DNA of 64,000 nucleotides from Schlegelella_A sp963778525 (GTDB lineage: Bacteria > Pseudomonadota > Gammaproteobacteria > Burkholderiales > Burkholderiaceae_C): positions 496,001 to 560,000 of the forward strand of contig CAVZUJ010000009.1 of NCBI GenBank assembly GCA_963778525.1. The letters run 5' to 3'. Below the pieces are notes generated by a model that saw only the letters and a program-made list of their open reading frames with translations, was not told the DNA's origin and searched no databases. Shown piece after piece: positions 46,656 to 55,855 of this stretch (position 1 is its first letter; each line of letters starts with the position of its first letter). Position numbers and translations under genes: made by a program.

Positions 46656-46763
46656 ACACGATGCCCCCACGCGCACTGCGTTCGCTGCCCGCCGAGAGGG
46701 CGCGGCCGGCCTTGGGGCGGCCCGGCGCCCGGCCGGGAGCTCGTCCGCGCTGAGTTCGCGACC

Positions 46764-47699
46764 ATGGCGCTCGGCACCCTCGATCGCACGCCGCCGCCGT
46801 TCTTCCGCCAGGGTCCTTCGGCGCTGACGAAGCTTTGCTTCTGCTCGGCGCTGGCGCTCTTCCTGATGGTGGCCGACGCCCGCTTTCGCATCACGCAGCC
46901 GCTGCGTGCGACGGTGGCGACCATGCTCTACCCGCTCCAGCGGGCCCTGCTCGTGCCGGTCGAGGCGTTGGCCGGCGGGCGCGAGTACTTCAGCGGCCTG
47001 GGCGCGGCGCGCGCCGCCGAGCAGGCCGCGCGGCACGAGCTGACGCTGCAGTCGGAACACGTCATGCAGGTCGACCAGTTGCAGCAGGAAAACACGCGCC
47101 TGCGTGCCGAGCTCGAGCTGCGGCCCACGCTCAGCGTCCGCTCGCAGGCGGCCGAGCTGCTCTACGAGGCGGCCGACCCGTATTCGCGCAAGGTCATCAT
47201 CGATCGCGGCGTCACCAACAACGTGATGCTCGGCTCGCCGGTCATCGACGAGGCCGGCGTGCTCGGCCAGGTCACGCGTGTCTACCTGCAGTCGTCGGAG
47301 GTCACCCTGCTGACCGATCGCGACGCAGCGATCCCGGTGCTCAATCGCCGCTCGGGCGCGCGCAGCGCGGTCTTCGGCTCGACCGTCGCCGGCTCCGGGC
47401 AGCTCGAGATGCGCTTCATGGCCGGCAATGCCGACGTTCAGGTGGGCGACGTGCTGACCACCTCCGGCCTCGACGGCGTCTATCCGCCGGGGCTGCTGGT
47501 GGCCCGCGTGACCGCGGTGGACCGCAAGGTCGACTCGGGATTCGCCCGCATCGTGCTGGCCCCTGCCGCGTCGCCCGACGGCGTGCGTCACGTGCTCGTG
47601 CTCGAGCCGGTCGGCGTGCAGCTGCCGCCGCGGCCGGAGGCGGCCGCATCGGAAACCGCGCCCGCCAGGGGCTCGGGCAAGAAGGCGGTGCGCAAGTGA
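46764..47699 (+). CDS. mreC: Rod-shape-determining protein MreC
   Basis: Bitopic protein linking MreB to periplasmic wall enzymes. The 311-residue chain has one membrane segment (LTKLCFCSALALFLMVADARF), a coiled coil (about 80-115) and the beta-rich MreC domain (ADPYSRKVIIDRGVTNNVMLGSPVIDEAGVLGQV, LLVARVTAVDRKVDSGFARIVLAPA). It lies 108 bp after mreB, and its stop overlaps the mreD start (GTGA). Confidence 0.95.
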   Translation: MALGTLDRTPPPFFRQGPSALTKLCFCSALALFLMVADARFRITQPLRATVATMLYPLQRALLVPVEALAGGREYFSGLGAARAAEQAARHELTLQSEHVMQVDQLQQENTRLRAELELRPTLSVRSQAAELLYEAADPYSRKVIIDRGVTNNVMLGSPVIDEAGVLGQVTRVYLQSSEVTLLTDRDAAIPVLNRRSGARSAVFGSTVAGSGQLEMRFMAGNADVQVGDVLTTSGLDGVYPPGLLVARVTAVDRKVDSGFARIVLAPAASPDGVRHVLVLEPVGVQLPPRPEAAASETAPARGSGKKAVRK

Positions 47700-48218
47700 T
47701 CCTGCCGCGCGCATCCGACCAGCTGCTGATGCCGGTCAATCCGCTCTTCGTCTGGGCGACCCTGATCTCGGCCTTCCTGCTCAACATCGTGCCGCTCGGC
47801 CGCGTCGCCGCGATGCCCGATTTCCTGGCCCTGGTGCTCGTCTTCTGGAACGTCCACCAGTCGCGCCGGGTCGGTGTCGGTGTCGCCTTCGCGTTCGGAC
47901 TGCTGATGGACGTGCACAGCGGCGCCGTGCTCGGCCAGCACGCGCTCGCCTACACGCTGCTCAGCTTCTTCGCCGTCACCGTGCACCGGCGCCTGCTCTG
48001 GTTCACGGTGCCGTCGCAGGCAGTGCAGATCCTGCCGCTGTTCCTCGCGGCGCAGGCGGTGTCGCTGGTCGTGCGCATGATCGTCGGCGGCATGCTGCCG
48101 GGCTGGGAGCTGCTGCTTGCGCCTGTGCTGCAGGCCGTTGCTCTGGCCGGTCGTGACCTGGCTTCTCCTGGCACCGCAGCGGCGCGCGCCCGATCCTGAC
48201 GAGAATCGGCCCCTATGA
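47696..48218 (+). CDS. mreD: Rod-shape-determining protein MreD, frame broken near the 3' end
   Basis: Multi-pass membrane partner of MreC. From GTG 47696 it has the family segments LPRASDQLLMPVNPLFVWATLISAFLLNIVPLGR and ARGMPDFLALVLVFWNVHQ-type text with five or six hydrophobic helices. A single extra G near 48138 derails the end; without it the product reads LLWPVVTWLLLAPQRRAPDPDENRPL and stops at TGA 48216-48218 overlapping the mrdA ATG. In the uncorrected frame it stops at 48199. The corrected length is about 173 residues. Confidence 0.88.
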
Positions 48219-50227
48219 CCCGGACCGAGCTGCCCGACGTCGAGTTCGACCTTGCCCGCTTTCGCATCCGCGTCGTGGCGGCGGCGCTGTTCGTGCTCTT
48301 CGCCTTCGGCCTGCTCGTGGCGCGTCTGGCCTACCTGCAGATCGGCAAGCACGACGAGCTCTCGACGCAGGCCGAGAACAACCGCATCGCCGTCGTGCCG
48401 ATCGCGCCGAACCGCGGCCTCATCCTCGATCGCAACGGCGTCGTGCTGGCGAACAACTACTCGGCCTACACGCTCGAGATCGCGCCGGCGAAAGTGGCCG
48501 ACGTCGATGCGACGATCGACAAGCTGGCCGAGATCATCGAGATCCAGCCGCGCGACCGAAAGCGCTTCAAGCGCATCGTCGACGAGAGCAAGAGCCTGGA
48601 GTCGGTGCCGATCCGCACCAAGCTCACCGACGAGGAAGTGGCGCGCTTCACGGCTCAGCGCTTCCGCTTCGAGGGCGTGGAGATCAAGGCGCGGCTTTTT
48701 CGCAGCTACCCGCTCGGCGAGGTCGGCAGCCACCTGATCGGCTACATCGGCCGCATCAATCCGAGCGAGAAGCAGGCGATGGAGGACAACTGGTCCGACG
48801 ACGACCTGGCGAACTATCGCGGCACCGACTACGTGGGCAAGCTCGGCGTCGAGCAGAACTACGAGAAGGAGCTGCACGGCACGACCGGCTTCGAGGAAGT
48901 GGAGATGAGCGCCGGTGGCCGCGCCGTGCGGCGCCTCAAGTCGAGTCCGGCGACGCCGGGCAACGCGCTCGTGATGTCGATCGATATCCGGCTGCAGGCG
49001 ATGGTCGAGGAGCTGTTCGGCGACCGGCGCGGCGCGCTCGTCGCCATCGACCCGAGGAACGGCGAGATCCTGGCCTTCGTGAGCAAGCCCAATTTCGATC
49101 CGAACCTGTTCGTCGACGGGATCGACGTCGACAACTGGAAGGCGCTCAACGACTCGCCCGACAAGCCGCTCCTGAACCGCGCCCTGCGCGGCACCTACCC
49201 GCCGGGCTCGACCTACAAGCCGTTCATGGCCCTGGCGGCCCTCACGCTCGGCAAGCGTACGCCGCAGCAGACGATCTTCGATCCGGGCTATTTCAACTTC
49301 GGCGGCCACAAGTTTCGCGACGACAAGGAAGGCGGCCACGGCACCGTCGACATGTACAAGTCGATCGTGCAGTCGTGCGACACCTACTACTTCATGCTCG
49401 CCAACGACCTCGGTGTCGATCCGATCCACGACTTCATGGCACCGGCCGGCTTCGGCCAGATCACCGGCATCGATCTGCAGGGCGAGCTGCGCGGCACCTT
49501 GCCTTCGACCGCCTGGAAGCGCAACGCCTACAAGAGGAAGGACGCGCAAAAGTGGTATGCCGGCGAGACGATCTCGCTCGGCATCGGCCAGGGCTACAAC
49601 GCCTTCACGATGCTGCAGCTGGCGCAAGCCGAGGCGACGCTGGCGGCCGGCGGCGTGCGCCACCTGCCGCACCTGGTTCGGGCCGTCGAGCACTACGAGA
49701 ATCGCACGCCGCAGCCGCTCGCCTTCGCCGACCCGCCGCCGTTGCCGTGGAAGGCGCAGGACGTCGCCTTCATCCACAACGCGCTCTACGGCGTGACGCA
49801 GGAGGGCACGTCGGCGAAGATCTTCGTCGGCGCGCCCTACAAGTCGGCCGGCAAGACAGGCACGGCGCAGGTGGTCGAGATCAAGGCCAACGAGAAGTAC
49901 AACGCCAGCAAGGTCGAAGAGCGCCATCGCGACCATGCCCTCTACGCCGCCTTTGCACCGCTCGAGGCGCCGCGTATCGCCGTCGCGCTGGTGGTGGAAA
50001 ACGCCGGCTTCGGTGCCGATGCGGCGGCGCCGATCGCCCGCCGGATCTTCGACTACGTGCTGCTCGGCCAGTATCCGAGCGAAGAAGACATCGCGGCGAC
50101 CCAGCGCGGCGAGTCGAAGACGCCGATCGGCAAGCCGCGCACCGTGGAGGAAATCGTGCTGCGCGGCGCGACGGTGGATGGCGGCGGTCCGGCGCGCATC
50201 GCCCTGCGCAGCTCGGGGTTGCCGTGA
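48215..50227 (+). CDS. mrdA: Penicillin-binding protein 2
   Basis: Class B transpeptidase of the elongasome, partner of RodA. The 670-residue protein has an N-terminal membrane anchor (VVAAALFVLFAFGLLVARLAYLQI), a pedestal domain, and a transpeptidase domain with S332-T-Y-K335 (active-site SxxK), an SCD motif (SCDTYY) in the SxN position and K547-T-G. Its start overlaps the corrected mreD stop (ATGA), and its stop overlaps the rodA GTG start. Confidence 0.95.
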   Translation: MTRTELPDVEFDLARFRIRVVAAALFVLFAFGLLVARLAYLQIGKHDELSTQAENNRIAVVPIAPNRGLILDRNGVVLANNYSAYTLEIAPAKVADVDATIDKLAEIIEIQPRDRKRFKRIVDESKSLESVPIRTKLTDEEVARFTAQRFRFEGVEIKARLFRSYPLGEVGSHLIGYIGRINPSEKQAMEDNWSDDDLANYRGTDYVGKLGVEQNYEKELHGTTGFEEVEMSAGGRAVRRLKSSPATPGNALVMSIDIRLQAMVEELFGDRRGALVAIDPRNGEILAFVSKPNFDPNLFVDGIDVDNWKALNDSPDKPLLNRALRGTYPPGSTYKPFMALAALTLGKRTPQQTIFDPGYFNFGGHKFRDDKEGGHGTVDMYKSIVQSCDTYYFMLANDLGVDPIHDFMAPAGFGQITGIDLQGELRGTLPSTAWKRNAYKRKDAQKWYAGETISLGIGQGYNAFTMLQLAQAEATLAAGGVRHLPHLVRAVEHYENRTPQPLAFADPPPLPWKAQDVAFIHNALYGVTQEGTSAKIFVGAPYKSAGKTGTAQVVEIKANEKYNASKVEERHRDHALYAAFAPLEAPRIAVALVVENAGFGADAAAPIARRIFDYVLLGQYPSEEDIAATQRGESKTPIGKPRTVEEIVLRGATVDGGGPARIALRSSGLP

Positions 50228-51384
50228 GCTACGTCTTCGATCGGCCGTCGCTGTGGCAGCGCGCCCGCCCGGTATGGACCGGGTTCGACGGTCCGCTGGC
50301 GCTCATCGTTGCTCTCCTGGCCGCCGCCGGCCTGGCGACGATGTACTCGGCCGGCTTCGACCAGGGCACGCGCTTCGCGGACCATGCCCGCAACATGCTG
50401 ATCGCCTTCGGCGCGCTGGTGCTGATCGCCCAGGTGCCGCCGCAGCACCTGATGCGATTTGCCGTGCCGCTCTACCTTGTCGGCCTGGCGCTTCTCGTTG
50501 CCACCGCGCTGCCAGGGCTCGGCGTCACGAAGAAGGGCGCGACGCGCTGGCTCTACGTCGGCCTCACCATCCAGCCGAGCGAGATCATGAAGATCGCGAT
50601 GCCGCTGATGCTTGCGTGGTGGTTCCAGCGCCGCGAAGGTCAGCTGCGCGCGCTCGACTTCCTGACCGCGACACTGCTTCTCGTCGTGCCGGTGGCACTG
50701 ATCGTCAAGCAGCCCGACCTCGGCACCGCGATCCTCGTGCTCTCGGCCGGCATCTACGTCATCTTCTTCGCCGGCCTGTCGTGGAAGCTGATCGTGCCGG
50801 TGGGTGTGCTCGCGGCCATGGCGGTCACCGCCGTCATCGTCTCCGAAGACCGCATCTGCCAGCCCGAAGTGAAGTGGCCGATGATGCGCGACTACCAGAA
50901 GAACCGCGTCTGCACGCTGCTCGATCCCACGACCGATCCGCTCGGCAAGGGCTTTCACATCATCCAGGGCGAGATCGCCATCGGCTCGGGCGGCACGACC
51001 GGCAAGGGCTTCATGAAGGGCACGCAGACGCACCTCGAATTCATTCCCGAGCGCACCACCGACTTCATCTTCGCCGCCTTCTCCGAAGAGTTCGGCCTGG
51101 TCGGCTGCGTCTCGCTGCTGCTCGGTTTCATCTTCCTCATCCTGCGCGGCTTGATGATCGCGGCCGAGGCGCCGACTGTCTTCACCCGTCTGCTCGCCGG
51201 TGCCATCACGCTCAGCTTTTTCACTTATGCCTTCGTCAACATGGGCATGGTGAGCGGCATCCTGCCGGTCGTGGGCGTGCCGCTGCCCTTCGTGAGCTAC
51301 GGCGGCACGGCGATGGTCTCGCTCGGCCTCGGCCTGGGCATCCTGATGTCGATCGCGAAGAGCCGGCGGCTGGTTCAAAGCTGA
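50224..51384 (+). CDS. rodA: SEDS-family peptidoglycan glycosyltransferase RodA
   Basis: Polymerises lipid II with PBP2. From GTG 50224 the protein has 386 residues and about ten membrane segments, with the SEDS motifs VKQPDLGTAILVLSAGIYV, HLEFIPERTTDFIFAAFSEEFG and the C-terminal PFVSYGGTAMVSLG. The start overlaps the mrdA stop (GTGA), as expected for co-translation. It ends the mre operon. Confidence 0.96.
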   Translation: MSYVFDRPSLWQRARPVWTGFDGPLALIVALLAAAGLATMYSAGFDQGTRFADHARNMLIAFGALVLIAQVPPQHLMRFAVPLYLVGLALLVATALPGLGVTKKGATRWLYVGLTIQPSEIMKIAMPLMLAWWFQRREGQLRALDFLTATLLLVVPVALIVKQPDLGTAILVLSAGIYVIFFAGLSWKLIVPVGVLAAMAVTAVIVSEDRICQPEVKWPMMRDYQKNRVCTLLDPTTDPLGKGFHIIQGEIAIGSGGTTGKGFMKGTQTHLEFIPERTTDFIFAAFSEEFGLVGCVSLLLGFIFLILRGLMIAAEAPTVFTRLLAGAITLSFFTYAFVNMGMVSGILPVVGVPLPFVSYGGTAMVSLGLGLGILMSIAKSRRLVQS

Positions 51385-51463
51385 AATCGACCGTACGGAC
51401 GGGCGCTCCTTCACGCTAGAGTCGCGGCACGCCGGCGCTGACCGGTGACGCGAGGAGACAGCG

Positions 51464-52810
51464 ATGGACAAGGACCCGAACCGCCGGCCGATCTGGAAGT
51501 CGCTCTACGCCCAGGTCATCACCGCCATCATCATCGGCGTGATCGTCGGCCAGTTCTGGCCGCAGGTGGGCGAGGCGATGAAGCCGCTCGGCGACGCCTT
51601 CATCAAGCTCATCAAGATGATCATCGCGCCGATCATCTTCTGCACCGTCGTCGTCGGCATCGCCGGCATGGAAGACATGAAGAAGGTCGGCAAGACCGGC
51701 GGCCTGGCGCTGCTGTACTTCGAGATCGTGAGCAGCATCGCGCTCGTCGTCGGCCTCGTCATCATCAACCTCGTGCAGCCGGGCGTCGGCATGAACATCG
51801 ACGCCAATTCGCTGGACACGAAGAACATCGCCGCCTACACCGGACCCGGCAAGATGCAGGGCACGGTCGACTTCCTTCTGGCCATCATTCCCTCGACGGT
51901 GATGGACGCCTTCGCCAAGGGCGAAATCCTGCAGGTGCTGCTCTTCTCCGTGCTGTTCGGCTTCGCCCTGCACCGCTTCGGCGGCCGCGGCACGCTGGTC
52001 TTCGACTTCGTGGAGAAATCGTCGCACGTGCTGTTCGGCATCGTCGGCTTCATCATGAAGCTGGCTCCGATCGGCGCCTTCGGCGCGATGGCCTTCACGA
52101 TCGGCAAGTACGGTGTCGGCTCGCTGTTCTCGCTCGGCAAGCTGATGGCGACGTTCTATCTCACCTGCCTGATCTTCGTCTTCGTCGTTCTCGGCCTGAT
52201 CGCCCGCTTCCATGGCTTTTCGATCTGGAAGTTCGTCCGCTACATCAAGGAAGAGCTGTTGATCGTGCTGGGCACCTCGAGCTCGGAGTCGGTGCTGCCG
52301 CGGATGATGGTCAAGCTCGAGAACCTGGGCGCCAAGAAGTCGGTCGTCGGCCTGGTGATTCCAACCGGTTACTCGTTCAACCTCGACGGCACCTCGATCT
52401 ACCTGACGATGGCGGCCGTGTTCATCGCCCAGGCCACCAACACGCCGATGACGTTCGGCCAGGAGATCACGCTGCTGGCCGTGTTGATGCTGACGTCCAA
52501 AGGCGCGGCTGGCGTTACCGGCAGCGGCTTCATCGTGCTGGCGGCGACGCTGTCGGCCGTGGGGCACGTGCCGGTGGCCGGGCTGGCGCTGATTCTCGGC
52601 ATCGACCGCTTCATGTCGGAGGCGCGGGCGCTGACCAACCTGGTCGGCAACGGCGTGGCCACGCTGGTCGTGGCCAAATGGACCGACGAGCTCGACATGA
52701 AACGCCTGCACCGCGAGCTCGACCACGAGAGCGATGCCGAGGCCGACGCGCCCGAAGCGGTGCTCGACGCGGTGCGCGCCCGGCCGGCCTCGGCGACGCC
52801 TTCCGGCTGA
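51464..52810 (+). CDS. dctA: C4-dicarboxylate/H+ (Na+) symporter DctA
   Basis: Takes up succinate, fumarate and malate. The 448-residue protein of the DAACS family has a basic start (DPNRRPIWKSLYAQVITAIIIGV), the serine-rich loop VLGTSSSESVLPRM and the motifs TGYSFNLDGTSIYLTMA and GVTGSGFIVLAATL. A GAGGAGA ribosome-binding site precedes ATG 51464. A C-terminal acidic tail is longer than usual. It stands alone 80 bp after rodA. Confidence 0.94.
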   Translation: MDKDPNRRPIWKSLYAQVITAIIIGVIVGQFWPQVGEAMKPLGDAFIKLIKMIIAPIIFCTVVVGIAGMEDMKKVGKTGGLALLYFEIVSSIALVVGLVIINLVQPGVGMNIDANSLDTKNIAAYTGPGKMQGTVDFLLAIIPSTVMDAFAKGEILQVLLFSVLFGFALHRFGGRGTLVFDFVEKSSHVLFGIVGFIMKLAPIGAFGAMAFTIGKYGVGSLFSLGKLMATFYLTCLIFVFVVLGLIARFHGFSIWKFVRYIKEELLIVLGTSSSESVLPRMMVKLENLGAKKSVVGLVIPTGYSFNLDGTSIYLTMAAVFIAQATNTPMTFGQEITLLAVLMLTSKGAAGVTGSGFIVLAATLSAVGHVPVAGLALILGIDRFMSEARALTNLVGNGVATLVVAKWTDELDMKRLHRELDHESDAEADAPEAVLDAVRARPASATPSG

Positions 52811-52874
52811 GCCCCGGTTCGGGGGTGCGGCGCCCGCCCGTCTTGGGGAGTGCGCAAATATCCGTCCGAAGGTA

Positions 52875-52890
52875 CTGTACAAACATCCAG
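52875..52890. promoter_or_regulatory. LexA-type SOS box upstream of recA
   Basis: The sequence CTGT (52875-52878), 8 bp, then CCAG (52887-52890) is one mismatch from the proteobacterial LexA operator CTGT-N8-ACAG. It lies 39 bp upstream of the recA ATG, a typical operator position, preceded by TA as in the longer consensus TACTGT. Confidence 0.65.
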
Positions 52891-52928
52891 CCTTTTCGGA
52901 TAATTCCCGCACCCTCAGGAGCATCGCC

Positions 52929-53999
52929 ATGGATACCAGCGTCAAAGCCCTCAATACCGAAAAAGCCAAGGCCCTGCAAGCCGCCCTGGCCCAGATCGAG
53001 AAGCAGTTCGGCAAGGGCGCGATCATGCGTCTGGGCGAAGGCGAGGTCATCGACGACATCGAGGTCGTCTCCACCGGCTCGCTCGGCCTCGACATCGCGC
53101 TCGGCGTCGGCGGCCTGCCACGCGGCCGCGTGGTCGAGATCTACGGCCCGGAATCGAGCGGCAAGACCACGCTCACGCTCCAGGTCGTGGCCGAGATGCA
53201 AAAGCTCGGTGGCACCTGCGCTTTCATCGATGCCGAGCACGCGCTCGACATCCAGTATGCGCAAAAGCTCGGCGTCAACCTGCAGGAGCTGCTCATCAGC
53301 CAGCCCGACACGGGCGAGCAGGCGCTCGAGATCGTCGATGCGCTGGTCCGCTCGGCCTCGGTCGACCTGGTCATCATCGACTCGGTCGCCGCGCTCACGC
53401 CCAAGGCCGAAATCGAAGGCGAGATGGGCGACTCCCTGCCCGGCCTGCAGGCCCGCCTCATGAGCCAGGCCCTGCGCAAGCTCACCTCGTCGATCAAGAA
53501 GACCAACACCATGGTCATCTTCATCAACCAGATCCGCATGAAGATCGGCGTCATGTTCGGCTCGCCGGAAACCACCACCGGCGGCAACGCGCTGAAGTTC
53601 TACGCCTCGGTGCGGCTCGACATCCGGCGCATCGGCTCGATCAAGAAGGGCGAAGAGGTCATCGGCAACGAGACCAAGGTCAAGGTCGTCAAGAACAAGG
53701 TCGCGCCGCCGTTCAAGACGGCCGAGTTCGACATCCTCTACGGCCAGGGCATCAGCCGCGAAGGCGAAGTGATCGACATGGGCGTGGAGGCCAAGGTGCT
53801 CGAGAAAAGCGGCTCCTGGTATGCCTACAACGGCGAGAAGATCGGCCAGGGCAAGGACAACGCCCGCGACTTCCTGAAAGAGAACCCGGATCTGGCGACG
53901 GAGATCGAGAACAAGGTGCGCCTCGAGATGGGCATTCCGCTTCTGCCTGGGGCGCAGGTAGAAGAAGCACCGGCCAAGCTCAAGGTCGTCAAGGACTGA
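52929..53999 (+). CDS. recA: Recombinase RecA
   Basis: Strand-exchange ATPase and SOS co-protease. The 356-residue protein has Walker A GPESSGKT (73-80), the MAW motif, Walker B-like VDLVIIDSVAAL, loop L2 region GNALKFYASVRLDIRR, and the acidic C-terminal end. ATG 52929 follows an AGGAG ribosome-binding site with 8 bp spacing. The LexA-type box upstream indicates SOS control. recX follows 25 bp later. Confidence 0.98.
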   Translation: MDTSVKALNTEKAKALQAALAQIEKQFGKGAIMRLGEGEVIDDIEVVSTGSLGLDIALGVGGLPRGRVVEIYGPESSGKTTLTLQVVAEMQKLGGTCAFIDAEHALDIQYAQKLGVNLQELLISQPDTGEQALEIVDALVRSASVDLVIIDSVAALTPKAEIEGEMGDSLPGLQARLMSQALRKLTSSIKKTNTMVIFINQIRMKIGVMFGSPETTTGGNALKFYASVRLDIRRIGSIKKGEEVIGNETKVKVVKNKVAPPFKTAEFDILYGQGISREGEVIDMGVEAKVLEKSGSWYAYNGEKIGQGKDNARDFLKENPDLATEIENKVRLEMGIPLLPGAQVEEAPAKLKVVKD

Positions 54000-54024
54000 G
54001 CGACCGGGGCGCCGGGCGGCGACC

Positions 54025-54549
54025 GTGCAGGCCAGGCTTTCGCTCAAGGGCCGCGCCCTGCAACTGCTGGCGCAGCGCGACCAGAGCCGGGTCGAGTTGC
54101 GCCGCAAGCTGCTGCGCCACGCCGAACGAGCCATCGCCGGGGGCGGTGACGGCGAAGACGAAGCCGCGTCGGGGCGCGCCGAGGTCGAGGCCGTGCTCGA
54201 CTGGCTCGAGGCGAACCGCTACGTCAGCGCCGAGCGTTTCGCGGAGTCACGCATTCACGCCCGTGAAGGCCGCTTCGGCAATCTGCGAATCCGCAGCGAG
54301 CTGGCGCAGCACGGCGTGGCCTTGCCCGTTGCGGCGGCCGAGGCGCTTGCCGCTTCGGAGCTCGAGCGTGCTACCGCGGTGCGCGCGCGGCGCTTCGCGA
54401 GCTTGCCTGGCGACGCATCCGAGCGCGCGTCGCAATCGCGCTTTCTCGCGGCGCGCGGGTTTTCTTCCGAGGTGATCCACCGCCTGATGCGCCAGCTGCG
54501 CGAGGTCGCCCGGCAGGCGCCCGAAAGCGAGGCGAGCGAGCGCGACTGA
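54025..54549 (+). CDS. recX: Regulatory protein RecX
   Basis: RecA-modulating protein of 174 residues beginning at GTG 54025. Family features are RALQLLAQRDQSRVELRRKLLRH near the N-terminus, WLEANRYVSAERFAESRIHAREGRFGNLRIRSELAQHG, and FLAARGFSSEVIHRLMRQL at the end: the three three-helix repeats. It is placed directly after recA, as in many proteobacteria, and is presumably co-regulated. Confidence 0.92.
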   Translation: MQARLSLKGRALQLLAQRDQSRVELRRKLLRHAERAIAGGGDGEDEAASGRAEVEAVLDWLEANRYVSAERFAESRIHAREGRFGNLRIRSELAQHGVALPVAAAEALAASELERATAVRARRFASLPGDASERASQSRFLAARGFSSEVIHRLMRQLREVARQAPESEASERD

Positions 54550-54666
54550 GCCGCGCTGCCGCGCGCCGGGCAGGGCGCCGCGTCGAGGTCGCGTGCTACA
54601 TTCATCGCCCGATCCGCAGGGCGCTTCGCGGCCTTGCTCTCCGTCTTTCGAGCACGCGCTTCCCCG

Positions 54667-55842
54667 ATGAAGATTCACGAATACCAGGGCAAGGAAATCC
54701 TCGCCCGATTTGGCATCCCTGTGCCTCGCGGCTACCCCGCATTCAGCGTTCGCGAGGCCTCGGAGGCCGCGCAAAAGCTCGGCGGCTCCGTCTGGGTGGT
54801 CAAGGCGCAAATCCATGCCGGTGGTCGCGGCAAGGGAGGCGGCGTGAAGGTCGCAAAGTCCCTCGACGAAGTGACCCAGTTCGCCGGCCAGATCCTCGGC
54901 ATGCAGCTCGTCACGCATCAGACCGGCCCGGGCGGCCAGAAGGTGCGCCGCTTGTTGATCGAAGAAGGCGCCGACATCAAGAAGGAGTACTACCTCGCCG
55001 TGCTCACCGACCGGGCCACGCAGAAGGTGGCGTTGATGGGCTCGAGCGAAGGCGGCATGGACATCGAGCAGGTCGCGCACGACACGCCGGACAAGATCGT
55101 CAAGATCTTCGTCGATCCGATTCAGGGCCTGAGCGACGCCGCGGCGACCGAGCTCGCGATCGGCATGGGCATTCCGAAGGAGGCGCAGGCTCAGGCGGTC
55201 GATGTCTTCAAGAAGCTCTACACCTGCTACATGGACACCGACTCGTCGCTGGCCGAAATCAATCCGCTGATTCTCGAGGGCGGCAAGAACGGCGGACCGC
55301 AGACGATCAAGGCCCTCGACGCGAAGTTCAACTTCGACGCCAACGCGATGTTTCGCCACCCCGAGATCGCCGCCTACCGCGACCTCGACGAGGAAGACCC
55401 GGCCGAGATCGAAGCCAGCAAGTTCGACCTTGCCTACATCCAGCTCGACGGCAACATCGGCTGCCTGGTCAACGGCGCCGGCCTGGCGATGGCGACCATG
55501 GACACCATCAAGCTGTTCGGCGGCTCGCCGGCGAACTTCCTCGACGTCGGCGGCGGTGCCTCGGCCGAGAAGGTCACCGAGGCCTTCAAGATCATGCTCG
55601 GCAACCCGAAGGTCAAGGCGATCCTCGTCAACATCTTCGGCGGCATCATGCGCTGCGACACCATCGCCGAGGGCGTGATCGCGGCCTGCAAGGCCACCAA
55701 CCTCACCGTGCCGCTGGTGGTGCGCATGAAGGGCACCAACGAGGAGCTCGGCAAGAAGATGCTCGCCGACTCGGGCCTGCCCATCATCAGCGCCGATTCG
55801 ATGGCCGAGGCCGCGCAGGCCGTGATGGCCGCGCTGAAGTGA
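54667..55842 (+). CDS. sucC: Succinyl-CoA synthetase subunit beta
   Basis: Nucleotide-binding subunit of the TCA-cycle enzyme that converts succinyl-CoA to succinate with ATP or GTP formation. The 391-residue protein starts MKIHEYQGKEILARFGIPVPRG, has the ATP-grasp region (VVKAQIHAGGRGKGGGVK) and FLDVGGGASAEKV with NIFGGIMRCDTIAEG. ATG 54667 is set by the MKIHEYQ N-terminus. It is followed by sucD 13 bp later. Confidence 0.97.
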   Translation: MKIHEYQGKEILARFGIPVPRGYPAFSVREASEAAQKLGGSVWVVKAQIHAGGRGKGGGVKVAKSLDEVTQFAGQILGMQLVTHQTGPGGQKVRRLLIEEGADIKKEYYLAVLTDRATQKVALMGSSEGGMDIEQVAHDTPDKIVKIFVDPIQGLSDAAATELAIGMGIPKEAQAQAVDVFKKLYTCYMDTDSSLAEINPLILEGGKNGGPQTIKALDAKFNFDANAMFRHPEIAAYRDLDEEDPAEIEASKFDLAYIQLDGNIGCLVNGAGLAMATMDTIKLFGGSPANFLDVGGGASAEKVTEAFKIMLGNPKVKAILVNIFGGIMRCDTIAEGVIAACKATNLTVPLVVRMKGTNEELGKKMLADSGLPIISADSMAEAAQAVMAALK

Positions 55843-55855
55843 GCCGACAAGAACC

